Source: Paenibacillus barcinonensis | GTDB lineage: Bacteria; Bacillota; Bacilli; Paenibacillales; Paenibacillaceae | Length of the DNA stretch: 64,000 nt | Assembly (NCBI RefSeq): GCF_003217495.1 | Contig: NZ_QJSW01000015.1 | Location: forward strand, 50,838-114,837 | Reading direction: 5' to 3' | Shown here: positions 42,197 through 50,816 of the stretch, in pieces | Position numbering within the stretch: the first letter of the stretch is position 1 | Layout: every line of letters begins with the position of its first letter | Translations under genes and position numbers: made by a program | The notes under the pieces: model-generated | Told to the model about the DNA's origin: nothing | Databases searched by the model: none | What the model saw: only the letters and a program-made list of their open reading frames with translations

Positions 42197-45100
42197 TCAA
42201 ACAATACACTTATTCGCCACCGCCACCATCTTCGCAGGCATCTCTTCTCTTAACCGCCATACAAAGCTCATCGGTTTGTTCCCCTCATGGCTCACGTAAT
42301 CCGCTTCACCCAGAAAGACAAATGGAGATGTATAACCATGCTCCTCCTTATACTCCCTCACGAACAGTGCGATACGATTCCCCGTCTCCCGATGATGAAT
42401 ATACCGCTGCGCGGTAGCAGTGTGCTCTGATACCCGGCTCTGCGTCTGCCAGTGGAACAAGCACTCATTGATCGCATAGTCCTCATATAGCGTGGATGGA
42501 GAGAAATCTTTGTCCGATTTGTTCAGTGTAATGAAGAAGATATCGGTCTGTTCATCTGCAAAATATTTTACGCCTTCGCGGAACGTTGGCGATTGCTCGG
42601 CATTCCAGTAGCCGAAGGCGGCGAGCACTTGGTCGATGGAGTATATACAGTGGATATCCAGTGGACAAGTGTACGGGAACGCATTACTTTTATCCACAAA
42701 TCGCAGATGAGCCAGATTATATCTAAAAATATCCACAAGCTCGGCCCGGAATACTGTGCAAGACAGGACGCGTGTAATCCCTTCTTGGATGCTGCTTAGC
42801 CCCAGCTTCTCGGGTGCGGCACGGTGGAAGGTGTAGTAGAACATGATCAACATGCGCTGTTCATCGGCATTGGTGGGCTCTTTACCTTTTTCAATATAGT
42901 CGATCAGAAAAGTCAGCCAGCTGCGAGAGTTGATCGTCAGCACGGATGGCAGTCTGCGGATATATTCCTCTTGCTCATCCTCCACTGGCTCGGTTAGTCC
43001 GGCTTCGGCCAACAGGCCGCGGAAATACCTTTTGCCAGAACGCCCGCCATACAATTCATATAGTGTCATTCCGTGATGCTCTACAAAATGGGCCAGCGTC
43101 AGCGGCAGTCCAGTGTCCTGCTGGAACGTTTGCAGCTTCTGGATCAAAGCTCTGCGATTGCGGCTCATTTGTTTCAGATTACGCATCACGTAATCCTTGG
43201 CTTGCTTTTCCAACTGAATAAACGTGCCCCGAGGCAGGTTCGAAAAGCCGTTCTCGACGTAGTACGAGATGGAGTGCTTGGTTGCACCGATCAGAGCCCG
43301 GAATTTATCCTGGTATCTGTACTCCTGATGCGCTTGCCCGATGAAGTCGAGCACGGTCAGGCACTCTTTGCCCTCCGCCATCCGCAGCCCACGACCGAGC
43401 TGTTGCAGGAATACGGTTAAACTTTCAGTTGGACGCAGGAACAAAATCGTATTCACCTCAGGAATATCCACGCCCTCATTGTACAGATCGACAACAAAGA
43501 TCATGCGCAGTTCCCCGTTCACTAGTTGTCCTTTTGCAGAATGACGCTCCTGTTCACTCGACCCGCCATGCAAAGCTATAGATGGAATGCCGGCTTCGTT
43601 GAAAACTTTAGCCATATACAGTGCATGATCCACACCTACGCAAAAACCCAGCCCTTTGACATCATCCAGATCGGTGACATAACGATTCAGACTTTGCATG
43701 ATCTGGTTGGCACGGATTTTGTTATGGGTGTAGAGCTTCTCCAGCTCATTCAGATCGTAGCCTTTGCGCGACCACTTCACCTGAGACAGATCAACGGTAT
43801 CGGTGACACCAAAGTACTGAAACGGACTCAGCAGCTTCCGGTCGATGGCATCGGTCAGACGAATCTCGGCGGCAATCGTATGATCAAAGTAAGCGGTTAT
43901 GTCTTTACCATCCATCCGTTCAGGTGTTGCTGTAAGTCCTAGCAAAATTTGCGGCTCGTAGTGAGACAACAACTTCTGGTAAGAAGGTGCCGCGGCATGA
44001 TGGAATTCATCCACAATGATGTAATCGTAATAGTCTCGGCTGGTGATCTCCGTCAGCTTCATGGAATTGAGGCTCTGTATGCTGACAAACAGATGCTCCA
44101 ATGCCTCAGCCCGGTGACTCCCGACGTGTAACTCGCCAAAGTTCATATCCTTCAGGATATACCGGAACGTGTCCCGGCTTTGCTTGAGAATCTCTTCCCG
44201 ATGGGCGACAAAAAGAAGCTTGGCTCCCGCATGGCTTGCCCGGAATCGTTTGTAATCAAAGGCGGAGATGACCGTTTTGCCCACGCCTGTGGCGGCGACG
44301 ATCAGGTTGCGGGTTCGACCATACAGCGTACGCTCAGCTTCAAGCTGTTCCAGCACTTCCTTTTGATAATCATAAGGCTGAATGTCGAGGTGGAAGTGTC
44401 CGATTTGGTCTTTTTTACGGTTCAGAGCTGCTCTTAGTTGTGCCTCATGCTCCTGATCCTCAGGAATGTATCTCGTAAATTCACGGTCATTCCAGTAACT
44501 TTGGAAGGTCGCTTCAATCTTGCGCAGCACATCAAGTGAATCCTTCTCCGTCACCTTGAGATTCCACTCCATGCCACTAGTCAGGGCCGGGTTAGACAGG
44601 TTGGAAGATCCCACATAAGCAGTAGTGAATCCGGTATCGCGGTGGAAAATGTACGTTTTGGCGTGCAGTCGGGTGACTTTGGTATCATACGAAATCTGGA
44701 TTTCGGTGTTCGGTAATTTGCTGAGCTCGGTAATCGATTTGAGGTCGGTGGCCTCCATATAGGTGGTTGTGATAATCCGCAGCTTCCCACCGCCTGATGT
44801 GAATTGCTGGAGCTGTTCCAGCAGCAGGCGAAGCCCACTGAATTTGATAAAAGACACCAGCCAGTCGATCCGGTCGGCGGTCACGATCTCTTTTTGCAGC
44901 TCCAGCAGCATGCTCGGTTCAGACTTCGCACCTGTAAATAACGAGCTTTGGGCAATCGGCGTATCCGGGCGAAGGATTTTGGTATCGCGAATGGCACGAA
45001 TGCTGTTCAGCCTGGAATACACATGGGTCAGCACCTCTCCCTGCTCATCCAGTTGCAAATCGTTATACTCCTCTTCCCCCAACGTGTCCTTCAAAGTTGC

Positions 45101-45334
45101 TATAATCTCATTACAGGTTCGAATCTGCTCTAATACGGCCATTTTGTCTTCCGTCTGTTCCCTTACAATTTTAAGCGCTCGCCGGGTCACCGCCGCCAAA
45201 TACGTGGACAACAGCTTGCGCGCTTCCTCTGCATCCAGCTTTTCTGTCCCAATGTGATACACATCCGGGTCCAGCGCCGAAATCTCCTGCCTGGTGATGG
45301 TGTTGATAAGCTGTTCATATATGCCTTGTTTCAT
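42197..45334 (-). CDS. PLD-nuclease-like domain + SF2 helicase + C-terminal DUF3427-like domain (1045 aa)
   Basis: Residues 1-130 are a helical N-terminal region. A PLD-like module spans about 140-280 with HAK 224-226 and GSSNLS 242-247. The SF2 helicase core follows, with AATGVGKT 347-354, DEFHH 442-446, LTATPERMDG near 465 and QQLGRGLR near 640. A long C-terminal region (about 700-1045) resembles the DUF3427 domain attached to many such helicases. Nuclease plus helicase on one chain implies ATP-driven DNA or RNA processing; relatives occur in defence islands. GAGGT precedes ATG. Higher GC than the adjacent orphan gene, suggesting separate histories. Confidence 0.85.
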   Translation of the reverse strand: MKQGIYEQLINTITRQEISALDPDVYHIGTEKLDAEEARKLLSTYLAAVTRRALKIVREQTEDKMAVLEQIRTCNEIIATLKDTLGEEEYNDLQLDEQGEVLTHVYSRLNSIRAIRDTKILRPDTPIAQSSLFTGAKSEPSMLLELQKEIVTADRIDWLVSFIKFSGLRLLLEQLQQFTSGGGKLRIITTTYMEATDLKSITELSKLPNTEIQISYDTKVTRLHAKTYIFHRDTGFTTAYVGSSNLSNPALTSGMEWNLKVTEKDSLDVLRKIEATFQSYWNDREFTRYIPEDQEHEAQLRAALNRKKDQIGHFHLDIQPYDYQKEVLEQLEAERTLYGRTRNLIVAATGVGKTVISAFDYKRFRASHAGAKLLFVAHREEILKQSRDTFRYILKDMNFGELHVGSHRAEALEHLFVSIQSLNSMKLTEITSRDYYDYIIVDEFHHAAAPSYQKLLSHYEPQILLGLTATPERMDGKDITAYFDHTIAAEIRLTDAIDRKLLSPFQYFGVTDTVDLSQVKWSRKGYDLNELEKLYTHNKIRANQIMQSLNRYVTDLDDVKGLGFCVGVDHALYMAKVFNEAGIPSIALHGGSSEQERHSAKGQLVNGELRMIFVVDLYNEGVDIPEVNTILFLRPTESLTVFLQQLGRGLRMAEGKECLTVLDFIGQAHQEYRYQDKFRALIGATKHSISYYVENGFSNLPRGTFIQLEKQAKDYVMRNLKQMSRNRRALIQKLQTFQQDTGLPLTLAHFVEHHGMTLYELYGGRSGKRYFRGLLAEAGLTEPVEDEQEEYIRRLPSVLTINSRSWLTFLIDYIEKGKEPTNADEQRMLIMFYYTFHRAAPEKLGLSSIQEGITRVLSCTVFRAELVDIFRYNLAHLRFVDKSNAFPYTCPLDIHCIYSIDQVLAAFGYWNAEQSPTFREGVKYFADEQTDIFFITLNKSDKDFSPSTLYEDYAINECLFHWQTQSRVSEHTATAQRYIHHRETGNRIALFVREYKEEHGYTSPFVFLGEADYVSHEGNKPMSFVWRLREEMPAKMVAVANKCIV

Positions 45335-45550
45335 GAATGTACCTCGCGAGAGTTAGAATAGGTTGTGGATATGTAGTTGTGCTCCATAGATATTGCTTCG
45401 TATTGGTAAATATGGTCTCTACTCTATTATCGTCCAGCACGTGAGAAATTTCATTAGTTGTTTGAGTATAAAAAAAGAGCACCCCTATCGCCTCTGGACG
45501 ACAGGAATACTCCAGATTTTTAGGCTTCGAGGCAAACTGTTCCTTTAGTT

Positions 45551-46084
45551 TTGTTAGATTCAAAATCCACAAGAATTTGTATTGGATTTAGTGGAGCAGC
45601 ATCTGCCTCTCAGGACATGGTATCTATAACTCCATCTCAAAATACTATTCAATTTATGAATGAATTGGCTCAACGTGAAGATATACCTTCACAAGTAAGT
45701 TTTGGTACAATCCAAAACTCTACAGATAACGATTTAATTGAAACAGCGGAATTTAAGAATTCAGCAACAGGGTCCTCTGAAATTAAAATTTCGCCTTTTC
45801 CTAATGTTCCGAATGGTTCTTACATAGATGCAAAGTCATCTACCAAAGCAACTAGCATTCTTTATTCAGTATCTGCAGAAACTTCTATCTTTTATAGTTA
45901 TAATGGGTTCACTGATTTTGTAAATGAAAGATATGGAGACAGGTCAGTAGGCTTATCTTCAACTTATTCGATTGCTGGAATGTATACAGATAAAAGCGGT
46001 GCTTATAGAACTGTTGGTACACATTCCGTTGCCTTTGGAACTCAAATTTATTACGCCGGAACAATGGATACTAAGCGAAAATGA
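45551..46084 (+). pseudogene. Secreted protein gene with truncated 5' end
   Basis: The frame is open for 177 codons from a TTG without any ribosome site. The first clear protein-like part reads ICIGFSGAASASQDMV, which looks like the end of a signal peptide whose start has been lost. The body is Ser/Thr-rich, resembling small exported Bacilli proteins. I treat it as 5'-truncated or possibly starting from an unrecognised codon. AT-rich, following the PLD-helicase promoter region. Confidence 0.5.
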
Positions 46085-46369
46085 ATTTTATGAACAATAA
46101 CTGAATCTTCCTAATCCCCTTTTGATGCACAAGAATAAGACATCTATTTTGGTGAACTTAATCTTGCAAACAAGAGGGGTTTTTATTCTAAAAACTGTTC
46201 TTAATAGTAACTAGAATATATAGTTTTATTTCTAATGGTCTTTTTTATAACGTGGTATATTACTAACAAAACTCCATTCTAAAACAGTTCACTGTTAAAT
46301 TATAAAATTTGAATAAGTCCAAAAAGAAAACTTAAATATCTTAAAAAGTTAAATACCTGGAGGTTTTAC

Positions 46370-47389
46370 ATTGAGAAAAAAAATTTAATTCTAGCTTCTC
46401 TGGTTTTAGTATTGTCATCCATTGCATGGATAACAATATCTCAAAGTGATTCCACTTTTAACGAGAGCTTTTTAAATACTAGATTCATTAACGAATCTGA
46501 AGCACATAAAGAAAAAAATAAAAATAAAGTAGCTATGAATACCTCTTCTATCTCAATGGATGTAACTATAAACCCAGAATCTGCTGTAAGAAACCATTAT
46601 GAGGGAACTAAATATCCATATTTTATATTAAATTCTAATGAAGATATTTTAAGCGGCATTTTTAGTCTACAAGTCAACAAGGATACTGATTTAAAAATAA
46701 TATCATTGAAAGGAAATGAACTTGCTCCAATTAGACTACCTGGGGATAAAGAGTGGTTTTCTAATTTAAAATATACTGAAACAGGCGACAATATGTTAAA
46801 AATTCCATTCGAGATTGACATATCAATAAACAATTCCGAAGATATACTATTAATACCAATTATTAATGATAATTTTTTCTACTCTGGTGAACACTCAGGT
46901 GTCATACGTCTAGTGACGATTGATAATGTAAAGTTAAATAAAGCTATGATTGATGAACAAACTATTTCGGATGTAGATATTGAAACGTTCCACCCTCGTC
47001 CATCCATCAAGTTAACAGATATAAACGGTAATAGAATCAATGAAGTGATTCGCGAGGATAAGCTTTATCTAAGTAAAAACTGGTCTCATTTAGAATTAGC
47101 TAATATTATGTATGACACTATTGTTGATATACTATGGATAGATGAAGAGGGTAAAACAGAAATAATAGCGGAAAATGTGCAATTAAACAAAAATGAAAAT
47201 TTTAAATTAGAAATCAAAAAAAGATATTTAGACATTATGAAAGAAAATACAAAAAGACAATTCTTTGTAGTAATCAATAATAGAAATCAAAAGGTATTAG
47301 CCGATTCAGAAGCATTTAATCAAAACAAAAAACCCACTTTAACTACCTTTCAACTTATAAAAGAGATCCTTCCAACCATTACTGACTAA
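46370..47389 (+). CDS. Secreted/membrane-anchored protein of unknown function with apparent ATT start (339 aa)
   Basis: A strong GGAGG site is followed 6 bp later by ATT, not ATG. Reading from ATT gives IEKKNLILASLVLVLSSIAW, a normal basic-hydrophobic signal sequence. The TTG one base downstream is out of frame and hits a stop after four codons. The first in-frame standard start (TTG 46412) would destroy the signal peptide and has no ribosome site. So this is either a rare AUU start or a start-codon mutation. The mature protein is beta-rich, Asn/Asp/Ile-rich, with no recognised family. It ends 23 bp before the next gene. Confidence 0.6.
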   Translation: MEKKNLILASLVLVLSSIAWITISQSDSTFNESFLNTRFINESEAHKEKNKNKVAMNTSSISMDVTINPESAVRNHYEGTKYPYFILNSNEDILSGIFSLQVNKDTDLKIISLKGNELAPIRLPGDKEWFSNLKYTETGDNMLKIPFEIDISINNSEDILLIPIINDNFFYSGEHSGVIRLVTIDNVKLNKAMIDEQTISDVDIETFHPRPSIKLTDINGNRINEVIREDKLYLSKNWSHLELANIMYDTIVDILWIDEEGKTEIIAENVQLNKNENFKLEIKKRYLDIMKENTKRQFFVVINNRNQKVLADSEAFNQNKKPTLTTFQLIKEILPTITD

Positions 47390-47412
47390 AATTAATTCAG
47401 GAGGAATCAATA

Positions 47413-47685
47413 ATGAACGAAGATCAATTAGAAAGAATAATCATTTTGTTTAATTCACTAATTAAAGAAGAACAGAAGATCTTTTCGAAGACAATTAGTG
47501 TATATTTGAAAACTGATATTCTTATGAATAAAACTTTCTTAACTAAACTTAGCTTATATGATTTGAATCTTGCTCGATTAACTTTGGAGGGAATAATTCA
47601 AACTAAAAGCGCACAGAAAATAATAAATGTGCCTCATGCTAATTATGTTGAATTTGGAAGAATAGATACTGATAATTTTAATTGA
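47413..47685 (+). CDS. Small cytoplasmic protein, hypothetical (90 aa)
   Basis: AGGAGG lies 8 bp before ATG 47413. Helical, charged protein (NEDQLERIIILFNSLIKEEQ...), no membrane segment. Co-directional and 23 bp from the preceding secreted-protein gene, probably one operon. No family recognised. Confidence 0.6.
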   Translation: MNEDQLERIIILFNSLIKEEQKIFSKTISVYLKTDILMNKTFLTKLSLYDLNLARLTLEGIIQTKSAQKIINVPHANYVEFGRIDTDNFN

Positions 47686-47898
47686 TACTCTCGTAGCTTT
47701 GAATTTGAGTCACCCGTTTCTATATTACACGTCAATTGTGATTGTTGTTTCAGCAACAGCACTCTGCTTAGCAGTAGCTTATCTGCGCAGGATCCCTGTA
47801 CCTTCGAACGTTTCGCTCTTATTGCTCTTTCTTTTCTTCGAAAGCTTCAAGTTCGTCACTCTCCTTAGGGAAAACACAGTATATACGCCTTAACTATG

Positions 47899-47931
47899 TT
47901 ATTAGCACATTCGGAGAGTGTGCTAATAACT
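47899..47931. other. Perfect 12-bp stem hairpin
   Basis: GTTATTAGCACA, 9-nt loop, TGTGCTAATAAC. No T-run on either strand. It lies 214 bp after the 90-aa gene and 50 bp beyond a decayed lipoprotein gene, and may act as an mRNA end or attenuator. Confidence 0.5.
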
Positions 47932-47980
47932 ATCGCCCAATGAAATACATCCCTCTTACCCTTCACATGCCCCTTCTTCA

Positions 47981-48349
47981 TCATTCATACCTTGGGTTCA
48001 AAGTCTCTTTCCACACGGCATCCTGCATGAAATCAACCTGTTTCTCTTCAAAATAAGATCATTATTGATGATTTCACTTTTCAAATTAATGATATCATTG
48101 CGGGTTTCCATGATAAGATACTGTTCGTACATTCTTTTCTCTCTGTTTCTATTACTTCAGAATTTCCCAAAAATACGATTTAAGATTTTCCTTAATTCAT
48201 TCAATGTGAAATCTCATAATTATCAAACTGATGATTGGAGGGAATGGAGCCCTGTCCGCATCCAATTTGACAGTCTGCTGCTTGTCATTCGGACTACAGC
48301 CTGCAATGAGTGCGGAAGCGATAAACAGCATGCGCAAGTATTTCCACAT
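47981..48349 (-). pseudogene. Decayed small lipoprotein gene
   Basis: ATG 48349 has a perfect AGGAGGTGA site and begins MWKYLRMLFIASALIAGCSP, a full lipoprotein signal with lipobox. After about 45 codons the frame ends. Coding-like peptides continue in other frames: FDNYEISH, LNELRKILNRIFG, MYEQYLIMETRNDI, then FEEKQVDFMQDAVWKETL and a stop at 47981. At least three frameshifts and an internal TGA separate the pieces, so the gene is broken although its translation start is intact. The 50-codon stub could still be made. Confidence 0.65.
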
Positions 48350-48545
48350 TGAAATCACCTCCTATGTACAACATGCCCGGTAAGGGATAGGTTACGTTTT
48401 TTGAACAAAGTATGCGCGGTATGTGAATGGATCTCCTTAATATATTTGTAAAAACTCTCCCTCTCTCCATAACCTTAATCCGTTCCACTGCGTTTAGTTA
48501 ACAGCACACCCAGCTTTCCCATTCCCTTCAAAAAGAGGCGATCTC

Positions 48546-50099
48546 ATGTATTCGAATCATCCAGCCAATCATGTAACAACAGAACAAACCTCCCTATATT
48601 CACATCTCAAGCCAGTGAGCCGGCCAACTAACAAATTTCCCCATCACTTTATCAAAGTATTGTTGTCTGTTGGAGTTGTATCCACCCTGCTCCTTGCCAC
48701 GCTGTCTTCGGTATCTCCAACGTATGCGGCCAATGACGGGCAATCTTCCAATACTGCTCAGAAGCTCCACTACACAGAAGTAGAAGGTGGATACTACTAC
48801 ACGGTGGCATTAAGAAGTGATGGTTCCGTCTGGGCATGGGGCCGTAATCTGTTAGGAGAGCTTGGGATCAGCGACACCGTAAGGTATCGCCATACATCCG
48901 GTCCTGTACGTATTCCGCAGTTATCCGATATCACAGCTATCTCTACCGGAGGTGGAGGGTACAGTGTAGCTGTTCAAGCAGACGGAACGGCCTGGCATTG
49001 GGGAGCGGGCAGAACCCCTAGCCAAGTTTCTGGGATCACCAACGCTGTTGATGTTACTGCGGGACCTTCTACAACTTTGCTCCTCCTTCGAGATGGGACC
49101 GTTCAATCCTGGGCGAATCCCGAGCAGAAGCTGCCCGGTCGTTCAAGCGCAGAGGCTGAACCGAAACCTGCTTTGCACAAAATCGCCGGATTGAATGACG
49201 TCGTTCAAACCACTCTTGCAGGACTGGACGGGTATGCATTGAAGAAAGACGGTACCGTATGGACGTGGAAGGAAGCCAGCGAAACAAACAGCAAACCTTC
49301 CAAAGCCAAAATAATTAAAGGTCTGAGCAACATCTCCTTCATTACAGATCAAAGCGAGGATTTACTAACCCTCGACTCTAAAGGCCGTGTCTTTAGACTG
49401 AATGAACAAGGAAAACCAATTGCCTATCATCACGAACTCAAAGTGAAAAAGATCGATGCCAACTCGAATTATGTATTGCTGGTAACTACGGCAGGCGAAG
49501 TATACAGTTATGGCAGAACCGTAACGGGCAAACAAGGTAAAGTAGCATCGTTATCCAATATCGCCGATGTATCCGCAGGTTATTACCACAGTCTTGCACG
49601 TTCCTCCAATGGAACCGTCTGGGGATGGGGGGGAGATAAATATGAGGAGGCAGGTGCGCCTGCAACGTCTGACGGAGGTATGGTTTATAAGCCAGTTCAA
49701 GCCAAGCTCGGTACAGATATTGATGTGAAAGGCAAGCTGCTCCAGTCGATCTATGCAGCCGTAGAAACATCCGAAACCATCCAGGTCCCGATCAAGGATA
49801 TTGCGTCAGCACTTGGAGCACAATTTCAGGTGCATACAGCGGGAGCGGGAGGAATAGTAACTCACTACACGTTAAAATATAACGATCGAATGATTACCAT
49901 CAAACCGCAAGAATCGCGATACACGGTAACCCGTATAAATACACTTGATCCGCAGAAAGAACTGGTTGTGCCACTGCGTGAGCCAGTTGGCAACTATTCG
50001 GGGGCTACCACAGCGCCATACGAAATGCTGCAAGGGCTTGGGTTAAATGCCACTTGGGACCGCAGCGCCGCCAGATTAACTATAGATGAGATGAAGTGA
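48546..50099 (+). CDS. Secreted RCC1-repeat protein with C-terminal stalk domain (517 aa)
   Basis: A long N-terminus with a membrane/signal segment (about 36-62, SPTYA|A) precedes RCC1 beta-propeller repeats (about 75-380: RSDGSVWAWGRNLLGELG, RSSNGTVWGWGGDKYEE). Some blades are degenerate, lacking the usual GQLG. The last 120 residues form a copper-amine-oxidase-type stalk domain (VPIKDIASALGAQF, VVPLREPVG, LGLNATWD). It is probably surface-exposed or wall-associated. GAGGCGA precedes ATG. Related in design to the much larger protein at 1-4869. Confidence 0.85.
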   Translation: MYSNHPANHVTTEQTSLYSHLKPVSRPTNKFPHHFIKVLLSVGVVSTLLLATLSSVSPTYAANDGQSSNTAQKLHYTEVEGGYYYTVALRSDGSVWAWGRNLLGELGISDTVRYRHTSGPVRIPQLSDITAISTGGGGYSVAVQADGTAWHWGAGRTPSQVSGITNAVDVTAGPSTTLLLLRDGTVQSWANPEQKLPGRSSAEAEPKPALHKIAGLNDVVQTTLAGLDGYALKKDGTVWTWKEASETNSKPSKAKIIKGLSNISFITDQSEDLLTLDSKGRVFRLNEQGKPIAYHHELKVKKIDANSNYVLLVTTAGEVYSYGRTVTGKQGKVASLSNIADVSAGYYHSLARSSNGTVWGWGGDKYEEAGAPATSDGGMVYKPVQAKLGTDIDVKGKLLQSIYAAVETSETIQVPIKDIASALGAQFQVHTAGAGGIVTHYTLKYNDRMITIKPQESRYTVTRINTLDPQKELVVPLREPVGNYSGATTAPYEMLQGLGLNATWDRSAARLTIDEMK

Positions 50100-50197
50100 A
50101 TAGGGGCAGATAATGATAACACCAAGTATATGGAGCACATGGATCTGCACATGGATTAACACTTACAGAAGGATAAACACACCATAATAACTGAAAA

Positions 50198-50254
50198 AAT
50201 CCTCCTTCAAATCACGGGCTATTCTAGCGGAACGGCCATGATTTAAGGAGGATT
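50198..50254 (+). terminator. Long hairpin after the RCC1 stalk protein gene
   Basis: AATCCTCCTT-c-AAATCA pairs with TGATTT-AAGGAGGATT around a 24-nt loop, followed by GGTTTATCT. Strong stem, weak T-tract. Confidence 0.65.
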
Positions 50255-50355
50255 GGTTTATCTACTTGTACATGCTTACTTCTCGAATCGGAACCGTACG
50301 GGCCGAAGTCAATGTTACAAATAGTTGGCGCTTTCATTTTTATACTCAACATCAC

Positions 50356-50386
50356 AAAAAGGCAACCCGAGCACGGGTTGCCTTTT
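50356..50386. terminator. Bidirectional rho-independent terminator
   Basis: AAAAAGGCAACCC / GGGTTGCCTTTT with a short 6-nt loop. It can end transcripts from both sides. Confidence 0.85.
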
Positions 50387-50493
50387 ACTGCTTACATTTT
50401 GCTGCCACTGCCGGAATGGGGACTCCTTTTCTAAAATCTAAAGCTGCCTACTTCCCCCGGACTTTAAAGCCCCTAATCGAAATGTACATTTTT

Positions 50494-50589
50494 CTAACGA
50501 TCCGAGGAAATCTTATATGGAGAAATTGATGTTAAAATAGGCGTTTGTCATGTGTTTTCAGCAAAATAAGGGCTCTGTGAATCGTTACA
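50494..50589. repeat. Dispersed palindromic intergenic repeat, copy 3
   Basis: Starts CTAACGATCCGAGGAAATCTTAT and ends TGTGAATCGTTAC, imperfect inverted repeats of each other; it shares TCATGTGTTTT-AGC-AAATAA with copy 2 at 18346-18440. Confidence 0.65.
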
Positions 50590-50816
50590 ATTCCAGAAGT
50601 CCTATATCGCTCAGATAAGCTCATCTGAATTCATTAGAATAAACAAGATGTGGGGGCGCTTAAATCCAATGAACCCTAGCTATAAGACCAAGCCCACAAT
50701 CTAGAAGCAGCCCCGATATTAAATCTCTCTTCCCAGCAAGAGACATCCTATATAAAGCCACCATCAACATCCTATTCAACATTTTCATGCATCCTAAGCA
50801 TTGCCTCGTTCCGCTC

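Larger units (their letters stand above)
50100..50816. other. Long intergenic region with terminators and a dispersed repeat
   Basis: About 720 bp without a credible gene. It contains two strong hairpins (50198-50254 and 50356-50386), repeat copy 3 (50494-50589), and DNA downstream of the siderophore operon. Confidence 0.6.

Noticed and set aside
45315-45572. 85-codon minus-strand ORF just upstream of the 1045-aa helicase
   Set aside because: Overlaps the helicase start and promoter region, no ribosome site, no family.
47699-47893. 64-codon hydrophobic ORF after the 90-aa gene
   Set aside because: TTG start without ribosome site; hydrophobic composition alone is not enough.
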